DNA of 64,000 nucleotides from Sphingopyxis sp. 113P3 (lineage in GTDB: Bacteria; Pseudomonadota; Alphaproteobacteria; Sphingomonadales; Sphingomonadaceae): NCBI RefSeq assembly GCF_001278035.1, contig NZ_CP009452.1, positions 1,211,501 to 1,275,500 on the forward strand, in the 5' to 3' direction. A program made the translations under genes and the position numbers. Positions 8,542 through 15,974 of the stretch are shown here, one piece after another (the first letter of the stretch is position 1; each line of letters opens with the position of its first letter). The notes below the pieces were generated by a model. That model was given only the letters and a program-made list of their open reading frames with translations, was not told the DNA's origin and made no database searches.

Positions 8542-9252
8542 ATGCGCCCGATACTGCTGGCACTGGCCGCCCTGTTTAGCAGCGGTGTGCATGCTGAGGA
8601 GCCCGTACCTTGGCCGCCGCCGGAAATCTGCGCCCGTAATGCGGACTGGGCCGACGATGCTCCTGACGAAACCGCGCGCGAGTTCGAAGAGGCGTTCCGC
8701 GAGTTCGACTGGCGCTTCGCCGGTTTTTCCGAACGGTTCGCGCGGGCTTTCCACACCGAAGGACAAGTGCCGGACGCGAGCGAGATGGCGGTCCTGAGCG
8801 CGAGCATGGAGGACGTCTATCGCGCCCTCGCGCGCCTGCTCCCGCTGCGCGAGGCAGGCAATGAGGCATGGCCGATGAAGTTCGTGCTGGAAGAGATTCC
8901 GGGCGGTGTCTCGCTACCCGACTTCGACCCGCCCGACCGCGAAGAGGTACTGCGCGCCGCATTCCTGCGCGAACTCGTCACCGTGCCGCTGCCCGGGCCG
9001 GAACGGTCGAGGGTCCGCTTCCTCGCGCGTCTGGAGATGACCGGTTGGCTGGAGGACATCAAAGACGACAGCGGCATCAGCGAGGGCACTATCGGCGCTT
9101 TGCATATCTTGGCGAGTGGCGCGCTCGACGAAGCCTATGAGGCCGATTTCCGGCGGCCCGCGCTACGGGTGCTGGACCATGGCTGGCACACCAGCCTCGC
9201 CAACCGGCTGCGGTCGCAGGTGCAACGCATGTGCGAGGAAGCGGAACAATGA
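8542..9252 (+). CDS. Secreted protein, second member of the envelope paralogue family
   Basis: A 236-residue protein with a signal peptide ending near GVHAE. I chose ATG 8542 over an in-frame GTG at 8536. The chain is acidic and helical and ends DHGWHTSLANRLRSQVQRMC, matching the C-terminal ends of the preceding 590-residue protein and the following lipoprotein. The segment RLLPL and the region after it correspond to RLLPRM in the lipoprotein. The stop overlaps the next start (ATGA). Envelope location is predicted; function unknown. Confidence 0.65.
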   Translation: MRPILLALAALFSSGVHAEEPVPWPPPEICARNADWADDAPDETAREFEEAFREFDWRFAGFSERFARAFHTEGQVPDASEMAVLSASMEDVYRALARLLPLREAGNEAWPMKFVLEEIPGGVSLPDFDPPDREEVLRAAFLRELVTVPLPGPERSRVRFLARLEMTGWLEDIKDDSGISEGTIGALHILASGALDEAYEADFRRPALRVLDHGWHTSLANRLRSQVQRMCEEAEQ

Positions 9253-10058
9253 ACTTGAATCCCTTTAAGGCCGGAGTGCTTGCATCCGCCGCTTTTGCGC
9301 TCGTCGCCTGCGGCGAGGTCGACCTGGCAGCTTATGAGCGCGAGGAGTTTCCGGCCTGCTACGTCGATAACGGCGCCTGGGCGGGAGAGGACCGCGCCGC
9401 ACGCTATGTCGTAGGAAGCTTCGACGATTTCGAAATCCACTTCGCGCAGTTCCTCGACAAGCTGGATCGCGCGGCGGGCAAGGCTGTTTCCGAGCCGCCC
9501 CAAAGCTGGCCGGCGCTATTCGCCCCCCTGCACGACGAGGCACAGGCGAATATCGTCCGCCTCGGCCGTCTGTTGCCGCGCATGAACCGGCCGCTCGATC
9601 TCGCGCCGATGACGGGGCAGTTCGAGGAAGGCACGATCTGGTGGCCGCGCGGCGATCATCACACCGAATATCTCGCCGTTGCGCTCGCAGAGGAATTTGC
9701 CGGGCACCAGAATCTGGCCGAACATATGGCGGCCTTCCTGTCGCGGTTCGAACAGGCCGAGGCGCTGCTGCTCGATCTTAAATTTTCCGAAACGGGCGCC
9801 GACACAATGTCGAGCGCGCAGGACGTCACCCGCGCCGCCCAGCAGTTACGCGATGGTTGGGAGGCGGTCGAGCCCGGAATGCGGCGCGTCATTTTTGATC
9901 GGCCCGACATGCCCATCGGCGAAAGCCTGTCCGAACGGTTGCAAACCCGCGTTACGGCAATCTGCAAGAATTACAGCGAATGCGGCGATGGGGAGAGTTG
10001 CGGCGGAGGCGCCACCAGCGACGGCCTCACCGGCGAGCCGATGGAGGCTGGATCATGA
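9249..10058 (+). CDS. Lipoprotein, third member of the envelope paralogue family
   Basis: A 269-residue protein with a lipobox (ALVAC, Cys21), started at ATG 9249, which overlaps the preceding stop. The body matches the two upstream genes (GQFEEG...WWPRGDHHTEYLAVALAEEF; C-terminal pattern LRDGWEAVEPGMRR...LSERLQTRVTAIC). A Gly/Cys-rich tail follows. Because this copy alone of the three is lipidated, the trio may form one complex with this member as anchor (inference). The next gene starts inside its stop codon. Confidence 0.65.
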   Translation: MNLNPFKAGVLASAAFALVACGEVDLAAYEREEFPACYVDNGAWAGEDRAARYVVGSFDDFEIHFAQFLDKLDRAAGKAVSEPPQSWPALFAPLHDEAQANIVRLGRLLPRMNRPLDLAPMTGQFEEGTIWWPRGDHHTEYLAVALAEEFAGHQNLAEHMAAFLSRFEQAEALLLDLKFSETGADTMSSAQDVTRAAQQLRDGWEAVEPGMRRVIFDRPDMPIGESLSERLQTRVTAICKNYSECGDGESCGGGATSDGLTGEPMEAGS

Positions 10059-10729
10059 GAGGAGAATATTTTCCGTTACACCCTTTACGCATCCCGTCAG
10101 GCTGGACGTTGCGACACAATAATTTTGTCGATGCGCCGCTCGGGCATTTCTACGGATACTATGACGGCCTCCTGCTACTCGCCTATCACGCCGAATGGGA
10201 TCTGCTGACCGATCTTTCTTGGTTGCCCGGACCGCCGGGGAAAGACCCTGCGGAGGCGGGCAGCTTTCTGCTGCGCGTGATGAGCGACGAGAGGACCGGA
10301 CACGAATTGCATCGCATCGAGTCTCGCGATCAGGCCGTCATTGTGACGGAACTGGAGCGATTGTTTGCGGAACTGCCCGTCCGCCACGCGCCACGCGTCC
10401 GCTATGCCAACTATTCGTGCGAGGAAGTCGACATGCTGATGGGGCTCTACAAGGCGATGCTCAAGCTGAGATCCGAAGACCCCGCTTTCGATGCAAGCTG
10501 CCAAACCGGCGATCTGGGGATCGAGAGCAAACTTCAGGCAATCGCGCCGATGGCTCGGCGTTACTGGGAAGGGATCGACCCGGAGACGCGGGATAGCGAC
10601 TCCCGTTGGACGGAACGGATCTTCTACCCGAATGTGCTGCAGCTGTGCGACTGGTCCCATGCGCGCCGGGAAAAGGAGAACGACTTGTTCGCTCGCTGGG
10701 ACATGTACTTCAGGGGAGCAAAGGGATGA
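10055..10729 (+). CDS. Cytosolic RIPxGW-family protein, paralogue 1 of 3
   Basis: A 224-residue protein without a signal peptide or membrane segment. It opens with the signature LHPLRIPSGWTLRHNNFVD, shared by the next two genes (LLPMRIPAGWAVRHNRLVD; LHSLRIPAGWLVEYNQFYD). A DLSWLPG segment, GSFLLRV and HELHRIESRD also recur in the paralogues. ATG 10055 overlaps the lipoprotein stop, which couples a cytosolic protein to secreted ones. From memory, short proteins with this opening resemble immunity-type hypothetical proteins, but I cannot name a family with confidence. Confidence 0.6.
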   Translation: MRGEYFPLHPLRIPSGWTLRHNNFVDAPLGHFYGYYDGLLLLAYHAEWDLLTDLSWLPGPPGKDPAEAGSFLLRVMSDERTGHELHRIESRDQAVIVTELERLFAELPVRHAPRVRYANYSCEEVDMLMGLYKAMLKLRSEDPAFDASCQTGDLGIESKLQAIAPMARRYWEGIDPETRDSDSRWTERIFYPNVLQLCDWSHARREKENDLFARWDMYFRGAKG

Positions 10730-10811
10730 ACGGCAGCATGTGGCCGGGCGTTACGGGGCGTCGATTATGGGGGGCAGCCTCGCATCGGGCAGCGGGCGGG
10801 GAAGGAAAGCC

Positions 10812-11459
10812 GTGAGCGAGCCGCTGCGTCTGCTGCCGATGCGAATTCCTGCGGGCTGGGCGGTGCGGCATAATCGATTGGTCGATGCGCCTGCCGATCA
10901 CCCGCTGTGGGACCATTTCGGCACTTTGTTGCTGGCCTGTCACGCAGATTCCGACCTTCTGCTTGAACTCGCCTGGAATCCGAAGATCGGGGGGACCGGC
11001 CGCTTCCTCCTGCGGATATTCGAAGAGTCGCAGTGCGGAGAGAGCCTGCATCGCTTCGACGCCGGCGACGTGGCAGCAATCGTCGCGGAGGCCGAGCGCC
11101 TTATGGATGGTTTGGCTATGCGTGGCCCCGCCTCTGAGGGAGAGCGCAGGTACACGCAGGACGATATGGCGACCCTGTTCCACCTTTGCGGAGCGTTGAC
11201 GGCGCACTTGGGTCAGAAGGAAGATGTTAGCCGGACGAATTTGGACGGGTCGATGGCCGCCAAGGCGGTGGCGCTCGCCCCTTTGCTTGAACGCTTCTAC
11301 AATTCTTTGCCCGGTACCGACCTGGAGCGCATTGGCGAGTTCGATGAGGACTTCATTCCGCAAGCGGTCGGCCTTTTCGACTGGACCAGCCCGGACAGCG
11401 AAAGTGAAGCAATCTTGCTCGCGAGGCTGAACGCGAAGTTTCGAGGTTCCCCGACGTGA
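10812..11459 (+). CDS. Cytosolic RIPxGW-family protein, paralogue 2 of 3
   Basis: A 215-residue protein. GTG 10812 is chosen because it follows AAGGAAA and puts the family signature (LRLLPMRIPAGW) at the N terminus as in its paralogues; an ATG at 10768 would add a Gly/Ser-rich extension. Shared segments include LLLACHADSDLLLELAW, GRFLLRIFEESQCGESLHRF and AEAERLM. It is acidic, without a signal peptide, and separated from the first paralogue by 82 bases. Its stop overlaps the GTG of the next gene. Function unknown. Confidence 0.6.
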   Translation: MSEPLRLLPMRIPAGWAVRHNRLVDAPADHPLWDHFGTLLLACHADSDLLLELAWNPKIGGTGRFLLRIFEESQCGESLHRFDAGDVAAIVAEAERLMDGLAMRGPASEGERRYTQDDMATLFHLCGALTAHLGQKEDVSRTNLDGSMAAKAVALAPLLERFYNSLPGTDLERIGEFDEDFIPQAVGLFDWTSPDSESEAILLARLNAKFRGSPT

Positions 11460-11827
11460 CGGGCGATAGGGAGGTTGAGGGTTACCCGCTCCATTCGCTC
11501 CGCATCCCCGCCGGATGGCTGGTGGAATACAACCAGTTCTACGACATGCCTTTCGACCATCCCATGGCCTGGTCGGTCGTGTGCAAGGACACGCTGCTCA
11601 TGCTCAGGCATATGCGGCGCGACGTGCTGATCGATCTGAGCTGGACGCCCGCCGAAGACCCGGGCGGCGGGTATTTGCTGCGCGCTTTCGAAGGTGACCA
11701 TTGCGGGCAGGAGCTTCATTCCTTCGAAAACCGCGACCACGCGTCGATGATCGGGGAGATCGAACGACTGCTCGAGGAGATCGGCGGATTTCGCTTTCCA
11801 CCGCTGGGAGATCAGGCCGCATGCTGA
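11456..11827 (+). CDS. Cytosolic RIPxGW-family protein, short paralogue 3 of 3
   Basis: A 123-residue protein, about half the length of the other two and equivalent to their N-terminal domain. It contains LHSLRIPAGWLVEYNQFYDMP, DVLIDLSWTPAEDPGGGYLLRAFE, CGQELHSFENRD and EIERLLEEI. It therefore defines the minimal shared domain, the longer paralogues carrying an extra C-terminal part. The GTG start overlaps the previous stop, and its 3' end overlaps the next gene by seven bases. No catalytic residues are evident; a binding or immunity-like role is a guess. Confidence 0.55.
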   Translation: MTGDREVEGYPLHSLRIPAGWLVEYNQFYDMPFDHPMAWSVVCKDTLLMLRHMRRDVLIDLSWTPAEDPGGGYLLRAFEGDHCGQELHSFENRDHASMIGEIERLLEEIGGFRFPPLGDQAAC

Positions 11828-12612
11828 TCGATTTTGAGCTAACGCCGATAAAAGAAGTCGTGCCCTGGGGCACCCCTGGCAATCATAGCCTCACCTGGTT
11901 TGGTTTAACGGAGGGTCGATATTGGATAAACGCGGGAGTGGCTACGCTGTTCGAATATAGCGACCGTGTCCGCCACAGTGACGGAAGCAGATATTGCGAT
12001 TACTACGTCGCTAGAATCTTCGAAGATGTGATGAACATGCTGCCCACTATCCTGGAGGCTGTCCCCCAAGATCTCAGGGCATATGTTTCTGGAAACTCCG
12101 GACGTGAATGGATCAAGGCATGTGAATCTTGGTCCGAGAAAAATCTCGACGAAGGCGCCGAAGATGAAACTTGGGATACGTGGGAGCGTGCCAATTTATT
12201 GCTCCGTGATCGGTTTCTGGAAACGGGTTATCTCTCCCCGTCGACATCGATAGTGATGTGGTCGGATGAGACTGACGTGCACATTGAGTGGGGCAATCGC
12301 GACAAATTTATCGACGGGGGGTTGGCGTGGTCCGCGGTAAGCGGCAGCTTTCATCTGCCTCGCGAGAAATTCGTGATGGAAGTCGAGGCATTTCATGCCA
12401 GGCTGTTCGAGCGGATGACGTCTCGGATCGAGCAGGTTGCAGCGGGAGCGCTTCACCCGGACGTTCAAATCGATTTGCCCGGCCTCATTGCCGAGAATGA
12501 GCGACGTCAAGGTATGTTCGCTCAGGCTCTTGGACAGAAAGGTGCCACGCCCTGGGACGAAATCAGGTCGGCCGTTTTCGAGATTTCTGCTGATGCGGCG
12601 TCAAACGATTAG
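11821..12612 (+). CDS. DUF5984-like protein
   Basis: A 263-residue soluble protein started at ATG 11821, which overlaps the previous gene. The N terminus (LIDFELTPIKEVVPWGTPGN...LTWFGLTEGRYWI) matches my memory of the DUF5984 family; the rest is acidic and Trp-rich (HIEWGNRDKFIDGGLAWSA, SFHLPREKFVMEVEAFHARL). No function is known to me for DUF5984. It is the last gene of the array, followed within five bases by a possible terminator hairpin. Coupling to the small RIPxGW proteins suggests it belongs to the same cytosolic set. Confidence 0.55.
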   Translation: MLIDFELTPIKEVVPWGTPGNHSLTWFGLTEGRYWINAGVATLFEYSDRVRHSDGSRYCDYYVARIFEDVMNMLPTILEAVPQDLRAYVSGNSGREWIKACESWSEKNLDEGAEDETWDTWERANLLLRDRFLETGYLSPSTSIVMWSDETDVHIEWGNRDKFIDGGLAWSAVSGSFHLPREKFVMEVEAFHARLFERMTSRIEQVAAGALHPDVQIDLPGLIAENERRQGMFAQALGQKGATPWDEIRSAVFEISADAASND

Positions 12613-12900
12613 CTGACCAATCGAACATTTTCTCGCTGCGATTGGCGGTTTTCGCTTCGCACTACTGGAGAACGAGACCGGACGAGCTACCGGCATTCCG
12701 ATGACATGATCGGTCCAGTCAATGACGTGCGGGCGCTGCCGATCGCCCTCTCGATGGACTTGCCGCAGGGCGTCGATGCTGAGCGCATCTGCCTTGACCT
12801 TGCTTTCTACTAGAATGCCAGGGTTAGCGGCAATTTCATCGATCCCACGGCGCTCCGGGTTAAGGCCATTCGAATGAGATTGTGCGGTCCGGCGAAACAC
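12601..12900 (-). pseudogene. Possible remnant of a nuclease- or toxin-like gene
   Basis: A 99-codon open frame overlapping the gene upstream of it on this strand by 41 bases. It includes NPERRGIDEIAANPGILVESKVKAD, with an Asp followed by a beta strand and an ExK-like triplet, faintly like restriction-endonuclease-fold toxins, and a later HVIDWTDHVIG. The C terminus looks non-coding (SSSAKRKPPIAARKC). It may be a decayed fragment or chance frame; evidence is weak. Confidence 0.2.
12617..12645 (+). terminator. Possible rho-independent terminator after the array
   Basis: CCAATCG (12617-12623) and CGATTGG (12639-12645) can pair around a 15-base loop, followed by CGGTTTT. The long loop and short U-tract make it weak, but it stands immediately after the final stop codon. 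Confidence 0.35.
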
Positions 12901-13180
12901 GACAAGCCCTTACCAGCGGTGCCAGTTCATTCAGCACAGATGTCAAGGCTGCATCCGTAACCAATGTACTGACAAAATCCAGTTCTCCCAGAAGACCGTC
13001 AGCCTGGACTGAATTCAGGGCCGTGTCTTGCTCAAGTAATGGCAAGAGATGGAGTTCATATGCGCTGCCTATCAACACGAGTCGACGAAACAAGCGCTCG
13101 GATAGCCATATTTCACGACCCGAACATTGGATGCGAACCAGTTCGTCGTCCGCATAGTCTTCGGGTCTCAGAGAATTCAC
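12860..13180 (-). CDS. Small acidic hypothetical protein, possibly immunity-like
   Basis: Started at GTG 13180 after GAGGAAG, giving a 106-residue soluble protein (NSLRPEDYADDELVRIQC...) with Leu-rich helices (LHLLPLLEQD, GELDFVSTLVTDAALTSVLNELAPLVRAC) and ending SFEWP. Composition and length fit small immunity-type proteins, but I recognise no family. It lies convergent to the array, and a possible toxin-like remnant lies immediately downstream on the same strand. Confidence 0.4.
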   Translation of the reverse strand: MNSLRPEDYADDELVRIQCSGREIWLSERLFRRLVLIGSAYELHLLPLLEQDTALNSVQADGLLGELDFVSTLVTDAALTSVLNELAPLVRACRVSPDRTISFEWP

Positions 13181-13651
13181 GCTCTTCCTCTTTCCTGAAC
13201 ACAACCTGATGGCGTGCACGACCCCGCACAAGCGTAGCTGTGCGATGATGCGGCCGTTGTAGGTCCACGTCTAGTAATACAGTTGTCTATGCGGCAGTTT
13301 GGTGCCCTGTTGGAGGAGGCGCATGAGAAGGCGCCGCTCTATCTTCGTGACACGCCTCGAAGAGCCCCTGATCGGCAAGGGCGGGTCCCTGGCAGCGCAG
13401 CTATCGCGGCTCGACCTGATAGCCGACGAGCTTGGATAAGTTCGCAATGCGCCAGCGTTCCCATGCGCGTCAGTTCGCCCATGAAATGCGCGTCTGAAAA
13501 TCGGTGACTGGCGAGAACATCGGTTTGCAACGCCAACGCTGTTGCGGGTGACCGACGCCCCGCTACAGCGCTCTCGATTCGCGGCGTGCTTGCGCGTAGC
13601 AGCACGAAGACCTACATTGGGTACGTTCACGTCAGAAATGCGAGGTAATCG
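13181..13651. other. Intergenic stretch without a supportable gene
   Basis: Several short open frames occur on the minus strand, one reading through the vapBC genes, but none has a ribosome site or recognisable protein. It probably contains the vapBC promoter near its right end and decayed sequence elsewhere. Confidence 0.4.
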
Positions 13652-13924
13652 ATGCCAACCCAGCCCCGTCGCCAGCAGAGAGCGATCACGATCCGCTCCG
13701 AGCACGCGCTTGCCCGGCTCGCCATTCTGACGCGGGACGGGCGCAGCCAGGCCCAGGTTATCGAGGAGGCGTTGGACCGGATGCCGGTGCCGCCCCAGGC
13801 ACGATCCGCCGAGGAAGTCATGGCGCGCGTCCGGGCGATAACGGCCCGCGGCAGGAACCTCCCTCGCATAAGCATGGCCGAGTTCGACGAGCAGGAATAT
13901 GATGAACGCGGTATGCCGCGATGA
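13652..13924 (+). CDS. vapB: VapB-type antitoxin
   Basis: A 90-residue protein with an N-terminal ribbon-helix-helix-like segment (RAITIRSEHALARLAILTRDGRSQAQVIEEALDRM) of the Rv0623-like/PSK type, and a C-terminal acidic tail (MAEFDEQEYDERG) suited to occupying the toxin groove. ATG 13652 follows GAGG. It overlaps the toxin start by four bases (ATGA), the standard antitoxin-first order. VapB binds the operator and neutralises VapC; autoregulation is inferred from the family. Confidence 0.85.
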   Translation: MPTQPRRQQRAITIRSEHALARLAILTRDGRSQAQVIEEALDRMPVPPQARSAEEVMARVRAITARGRNLPRISMAEFDEQEYDERGMPR

Positions 13925-14331
13925 TCGTGGACACGTCAGCACTGGTCGCCATCCTTTATGAAGAAGATGGCGCTGACGATCTGCTCGCAGCGCTTGTGAG
14001 CGAACCTGCCCTTATGCCCGCACCGGCGGTGTTGGAGTTTCTGCGGGTCGCTGAGATGCGATCGCCCGAACTCGGTAAGATCGGTCGCGATCTGCTGAAG
14101 GAACTCTGCGGAAACGGGCTAGAGATTCTGGCCTTTGACGAACGCCAGGCGCAGATCGCGGGGGATGCCAATGCGCGGTATGGCAAGGGAATGAAGAATG
14201 GCGGCGTGCTGAACTTGCTTGATCTCATGGTCTATGCTGCCGCGAAGGACCGGGACGAGCCTGTGCTTTGCACGGGACGGGATTACGCCTCCACCGATGT
14301 GAGCATGCACCCCGCGAGCCGCTCTTGGTAG
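13921..14331 (+). CDS. vapC: VapC-type PIN-domain ribonuclease toxin
   Basis: A 136-residue PIN-domain protein with the expected acidic site: Asp4 (MIVDTSAL), Glu39 (AVLEFLRV), Asp101 (NLLDLMVYA) and Asp121 (CTGRDYASTDV). VapC toxins are Mg-dependent endoribonucleases that cut tRNA or rRNA. It is translationally coupled to the antitoxin. The length is normal, and all acidic positions are present, so it is probably functional. Confidence 0.88.
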   Translation: MIVDTSALVAILYEEDGADDLLAALVSEPALMPAPAVLEFLRVAEMRSPELGKIGRDLLKELCGNGLEILAFDERQAQIAGDANARYGKGMKNGGVLNLLDLMVYAAAKDRDEPVLCTGRDYASTDVSMHPASRSW

Positions 14332-15020
14332 GCAGATCGCAGACCAGGAAGTTGCTGCGCAAATTGGCCGTCAGTTTTGCGGCCCTGTCGTTCTTGCTGT
14401 GCGGATATCCGGTGACGCCGGCTGATGCTCAAGCGGATCGTTCATCGGCGTCGGTCTATACGTTCGATATTCCCGCGCAGCGCCTGGACCTCGCCTTGGC
14501 TCGGTTGTCATCGGTGAGCGGCGTGCAGATGCTCTATGATAGCCGTTTGGCGGTGGGTCGTCGCTCCCGTCCCGTGGTTGGCCGCTATACGTTGCAGGAA
14601 GCGCTCGTGACGATGCTGGATGGAACGGGGCTGCGCGCACGTTTCACGCAGGGCGGCTCGGTGGTCATCACGGCGTCCGCCACCCCGGACATGACGCTCG
14701 ATATGCTGACGGTGCGCGCAACACCGCTGATCGGGCAATCCGAACCCGATGCGCGAGCACTGGCCTATGTCAGCCTCGTGCAGCGCGAGATCGTTGCGGC
14801 GATGAAATCGGACGCGGCCCTCTCGGGCGGCGACTATCGGATAAGCGTCAGGATGTGGGTCGATGGCGAAGGACGGGTGGAGCGATCGAATCTGATCCGG
14901 TCGTCGGGCGATGCCTCGCGGGATCGGACCTTCGGCGCATTCCTGCGCGACCTGCGGATCAGCGAGCCGCCCCCTGAAGGTTTGCCGCAGCCGATGCGCA
15001 TCGAGTTCCAGGTCCGATGA
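14325..15020 (+). CDS. Secreted protein with STN domain and TonB C-terminal-like domain
   Basis: After a signal peptide (LLRKLAVSFAALSFLLCG...ADAQ) comes an STN (secretin/TonB short N-terminal) domain: YTFDIPAQRLDLALARLSSVSG...LQEALVTMLDGTGLRARF. The last about 90 residues resemble a TonB C-terminal domain (LVQREIVAAM, YRISVRMWVDGEGRVERSNLIRSSGD, MRIEFQVR). The start is uncertain: TTG 14325 overlaps the vapC stop, and TTG 14352 is the alternative. STN domains normally sit on TonB-dependent receptors or secretins, so a soluble STN-TonB_C fusion points to TonB signalling. A TonB-like fragment follows. Confidence 0.6.
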   Translation: MVGRSQTRKLLRKLAVSFAALSFLLCGYPVTPADAQADRSSASVYTFDIPAQRLDLALARLSSVSGVQMLYDSRLAVGRRSRPVVGRYTLQEALVTMLDGTGLRARFTQGGSVVITASATPDMTLDMLTVRATPLIGQSEPDARALAYVSLVQREIVAAMKSDAALSGGDYRISVRMWVDGEGRVERSNLIRSSGDASRDRTFGAFLRDLRISEPPPEGLPQPMRIEFQVR

Positions 15021-15127
15021 TGGCACAGGATGCATGAATGTCATCTAACCGTAACAGTTCAGCCCTTATTGGGCGCTAGTGTCCTGGACCTGAGGGATCG
15101 GGACTCTGCCGGACTTGCGCATATCCG

Positions 15128-15360
15128 ATGACCAGGAATGAGATAGTCGGCGGGGTCATTTCCTGCGCCTTGCACGCCGCATTGTTCGCGGCGCTTTTTT
15201 TTGTGTCCGCTCCGCAGTCAACCTCTGACGATCGCGGCGATGCGAGGCAGACAGTCCAGATTACGCTCGTTCCAAGTGATGCGTTTCGGCGGGAGGCGAA
15301 GGTTGGGGAAGATGCGCCGGCCCCGGCGCAAGCCGCACCAAGCCCGGAACAAACTACGGT
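15128..15360 (+). pseudogene. 5' fragment of a TonB-like gene
   Basis: The ATG at 15128 opens a frame with an N-terminal signal-anchor helix (VISCALHAALFAALFFV) and a Pro/Ala/Glu linker (GEDAPAPAQAAPSPEQ), the usual TonB beginning. The frame then degrades to a Ser/Arg-rich tail and stops at 15409 without a TonB C-terminal domain. From about 15361 the DNA in another frame encodes the end of a YhaV toxin, so the gene was cut by a recombination or deletion junction. The end coordinate marks that junction and is approximate. Confidence 0.55.
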
Positions 15361-15579
15361 TTCGGAGGCGCCTTCGCGAAAACGAGGATCATCATTTTCG
15401 CGTGGGTGAACGACGAAACAACCTTGTGCACTTATGGCTCGAAATCCGACGCCTATGCGGTGTTCCGCAAGATGCTCGACAAGGGCAATCCACCTGATGA
15501 TTGGGCAGCGCTGCTCACGGCGGCGTCCAGCCCCGAGACGCTATCCCGGCTAGCCTCGGCCTCGCCCGAGGCACCATGA
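15361..15579 (+). pseudogene. 3' remnant of a YhaV-type (type II) toxin gene
   Basis: In this frame the DNA encodes TRIIIFAWVNDETTLCTYGSKSDAYAVFRKMLDKGNPPDDWAALL and stops at 15577-15579. This closely follows the C-terminal half of E. coli YhaV as I remember it (VIILGWMNDENTLRTYGKKTDAYTVF, GHPPADW). The N-terminal half and the PrlF-type antitoxin gene are missing; the sequence before it belongs to a TonB-like frame. YhaV is a ribosome-dependent ribonuclease; this fragment cannot be functional. Confidence 0.7.
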
Positions 15580-15609
15580 AGCGCTCCGCCGAAAATGGCG
15601 GAGCGCTTC
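15578..15609. terminator. Strong hairpin between convergent genes
   Basis: GAAGCGCTCCGCC (15578-15590) and its exact complement GGCGGAGCGCTTC (15597-15609) form a 13-bp stem with a six-base GAAAAT loop. It starts at the stop codon of the YhaV remnant and ends nine bases before the stop of the minus-strand DUF2958 gene, so it could serve both directions, although no long U-tract is present. Confidence 0.55.
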
Positions 15610-15617
15610 GACCGCCG

Positions 15618-15962
15618 TCAGGCGGTGATGGCGCCAGCCTTGATCGCGAGATGCGCGTAATGGCTCAGCGGATATCCGGCCTCGAAATACAGATCGCGTT
15701 CAACCGGCAAACCGAGCGGCCCGCGCAATGCTTCCAACTCGGTGAGACTGACCGATCCCAGCTCGGGTTCCCCAACGCCCAGGTCGCAAAGGCCGTAGAG
15801 GTAATCCGGCCGTTGCGGGTCGCATTCGGAGATGAGCCAGGTGGCACCGGCATCCGGCGTGAACAGCTTGACGACCGGATGTGGATCGAAGGCGGGATTG
15901 TCGCGGCTCTCGCGTCCGTTGGTGATGAGCTGGTCGCGGATCGTGTCGGTAATGAGTTGCAT
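15618..15962 (-). CDS. DUF2958 domain protein
   Basis: A 114-residue protein with the family's hallmark segments: MQLITD start, PVVKLFTPDAGATWLISE, GLCDLGVGEPELGSVSLTELE and GLPVERDLYFE. ATG 15962 is preceded at the right distance by GGAGG; an ATG four codons upstream also has a plausible ribosome site. DUF2958 proteins are common on conjugative and integrative elements of alphaproteobacteria, and their function is unknown to me. It is transcribed alone toward the strong hairpin. Confidence 0.85.
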   Translation of the reverse strand: MQLITDTIRDQLITNGRESRDNPAFDPHPVVKLFTPDAGATWLISECDPQRPDYLYGLCDLGVGEPELGSVSLTELEALRGPLGLPVERDLYFEAGYPLSHYAHLAIKAGAITA

Positions 15963-15974
15963 GATGGCCTCCAT

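Noticed and set aside
10726..10815. Short frame between the first two RIPxGW genes (starting MNGSMWPG)
   Set aside because: Only 29 codons, overlapping the start of the next gene, with no homology cue.
2603..12612. PEP-CTERM or LPXTG sorting signals in the secreted array (given the exosortase locus at the right edge)
   Set aside because: No C-terminal PEP motif followed by a membrane helix and basic tail was found in these proteins.
13271..13942. 223-codon minus-strand frame across vapBC
   Set aside because: vapB and vapC on the plus strand have ribosome site, coupling and catalytic residues; the minus frame is low-complexity.
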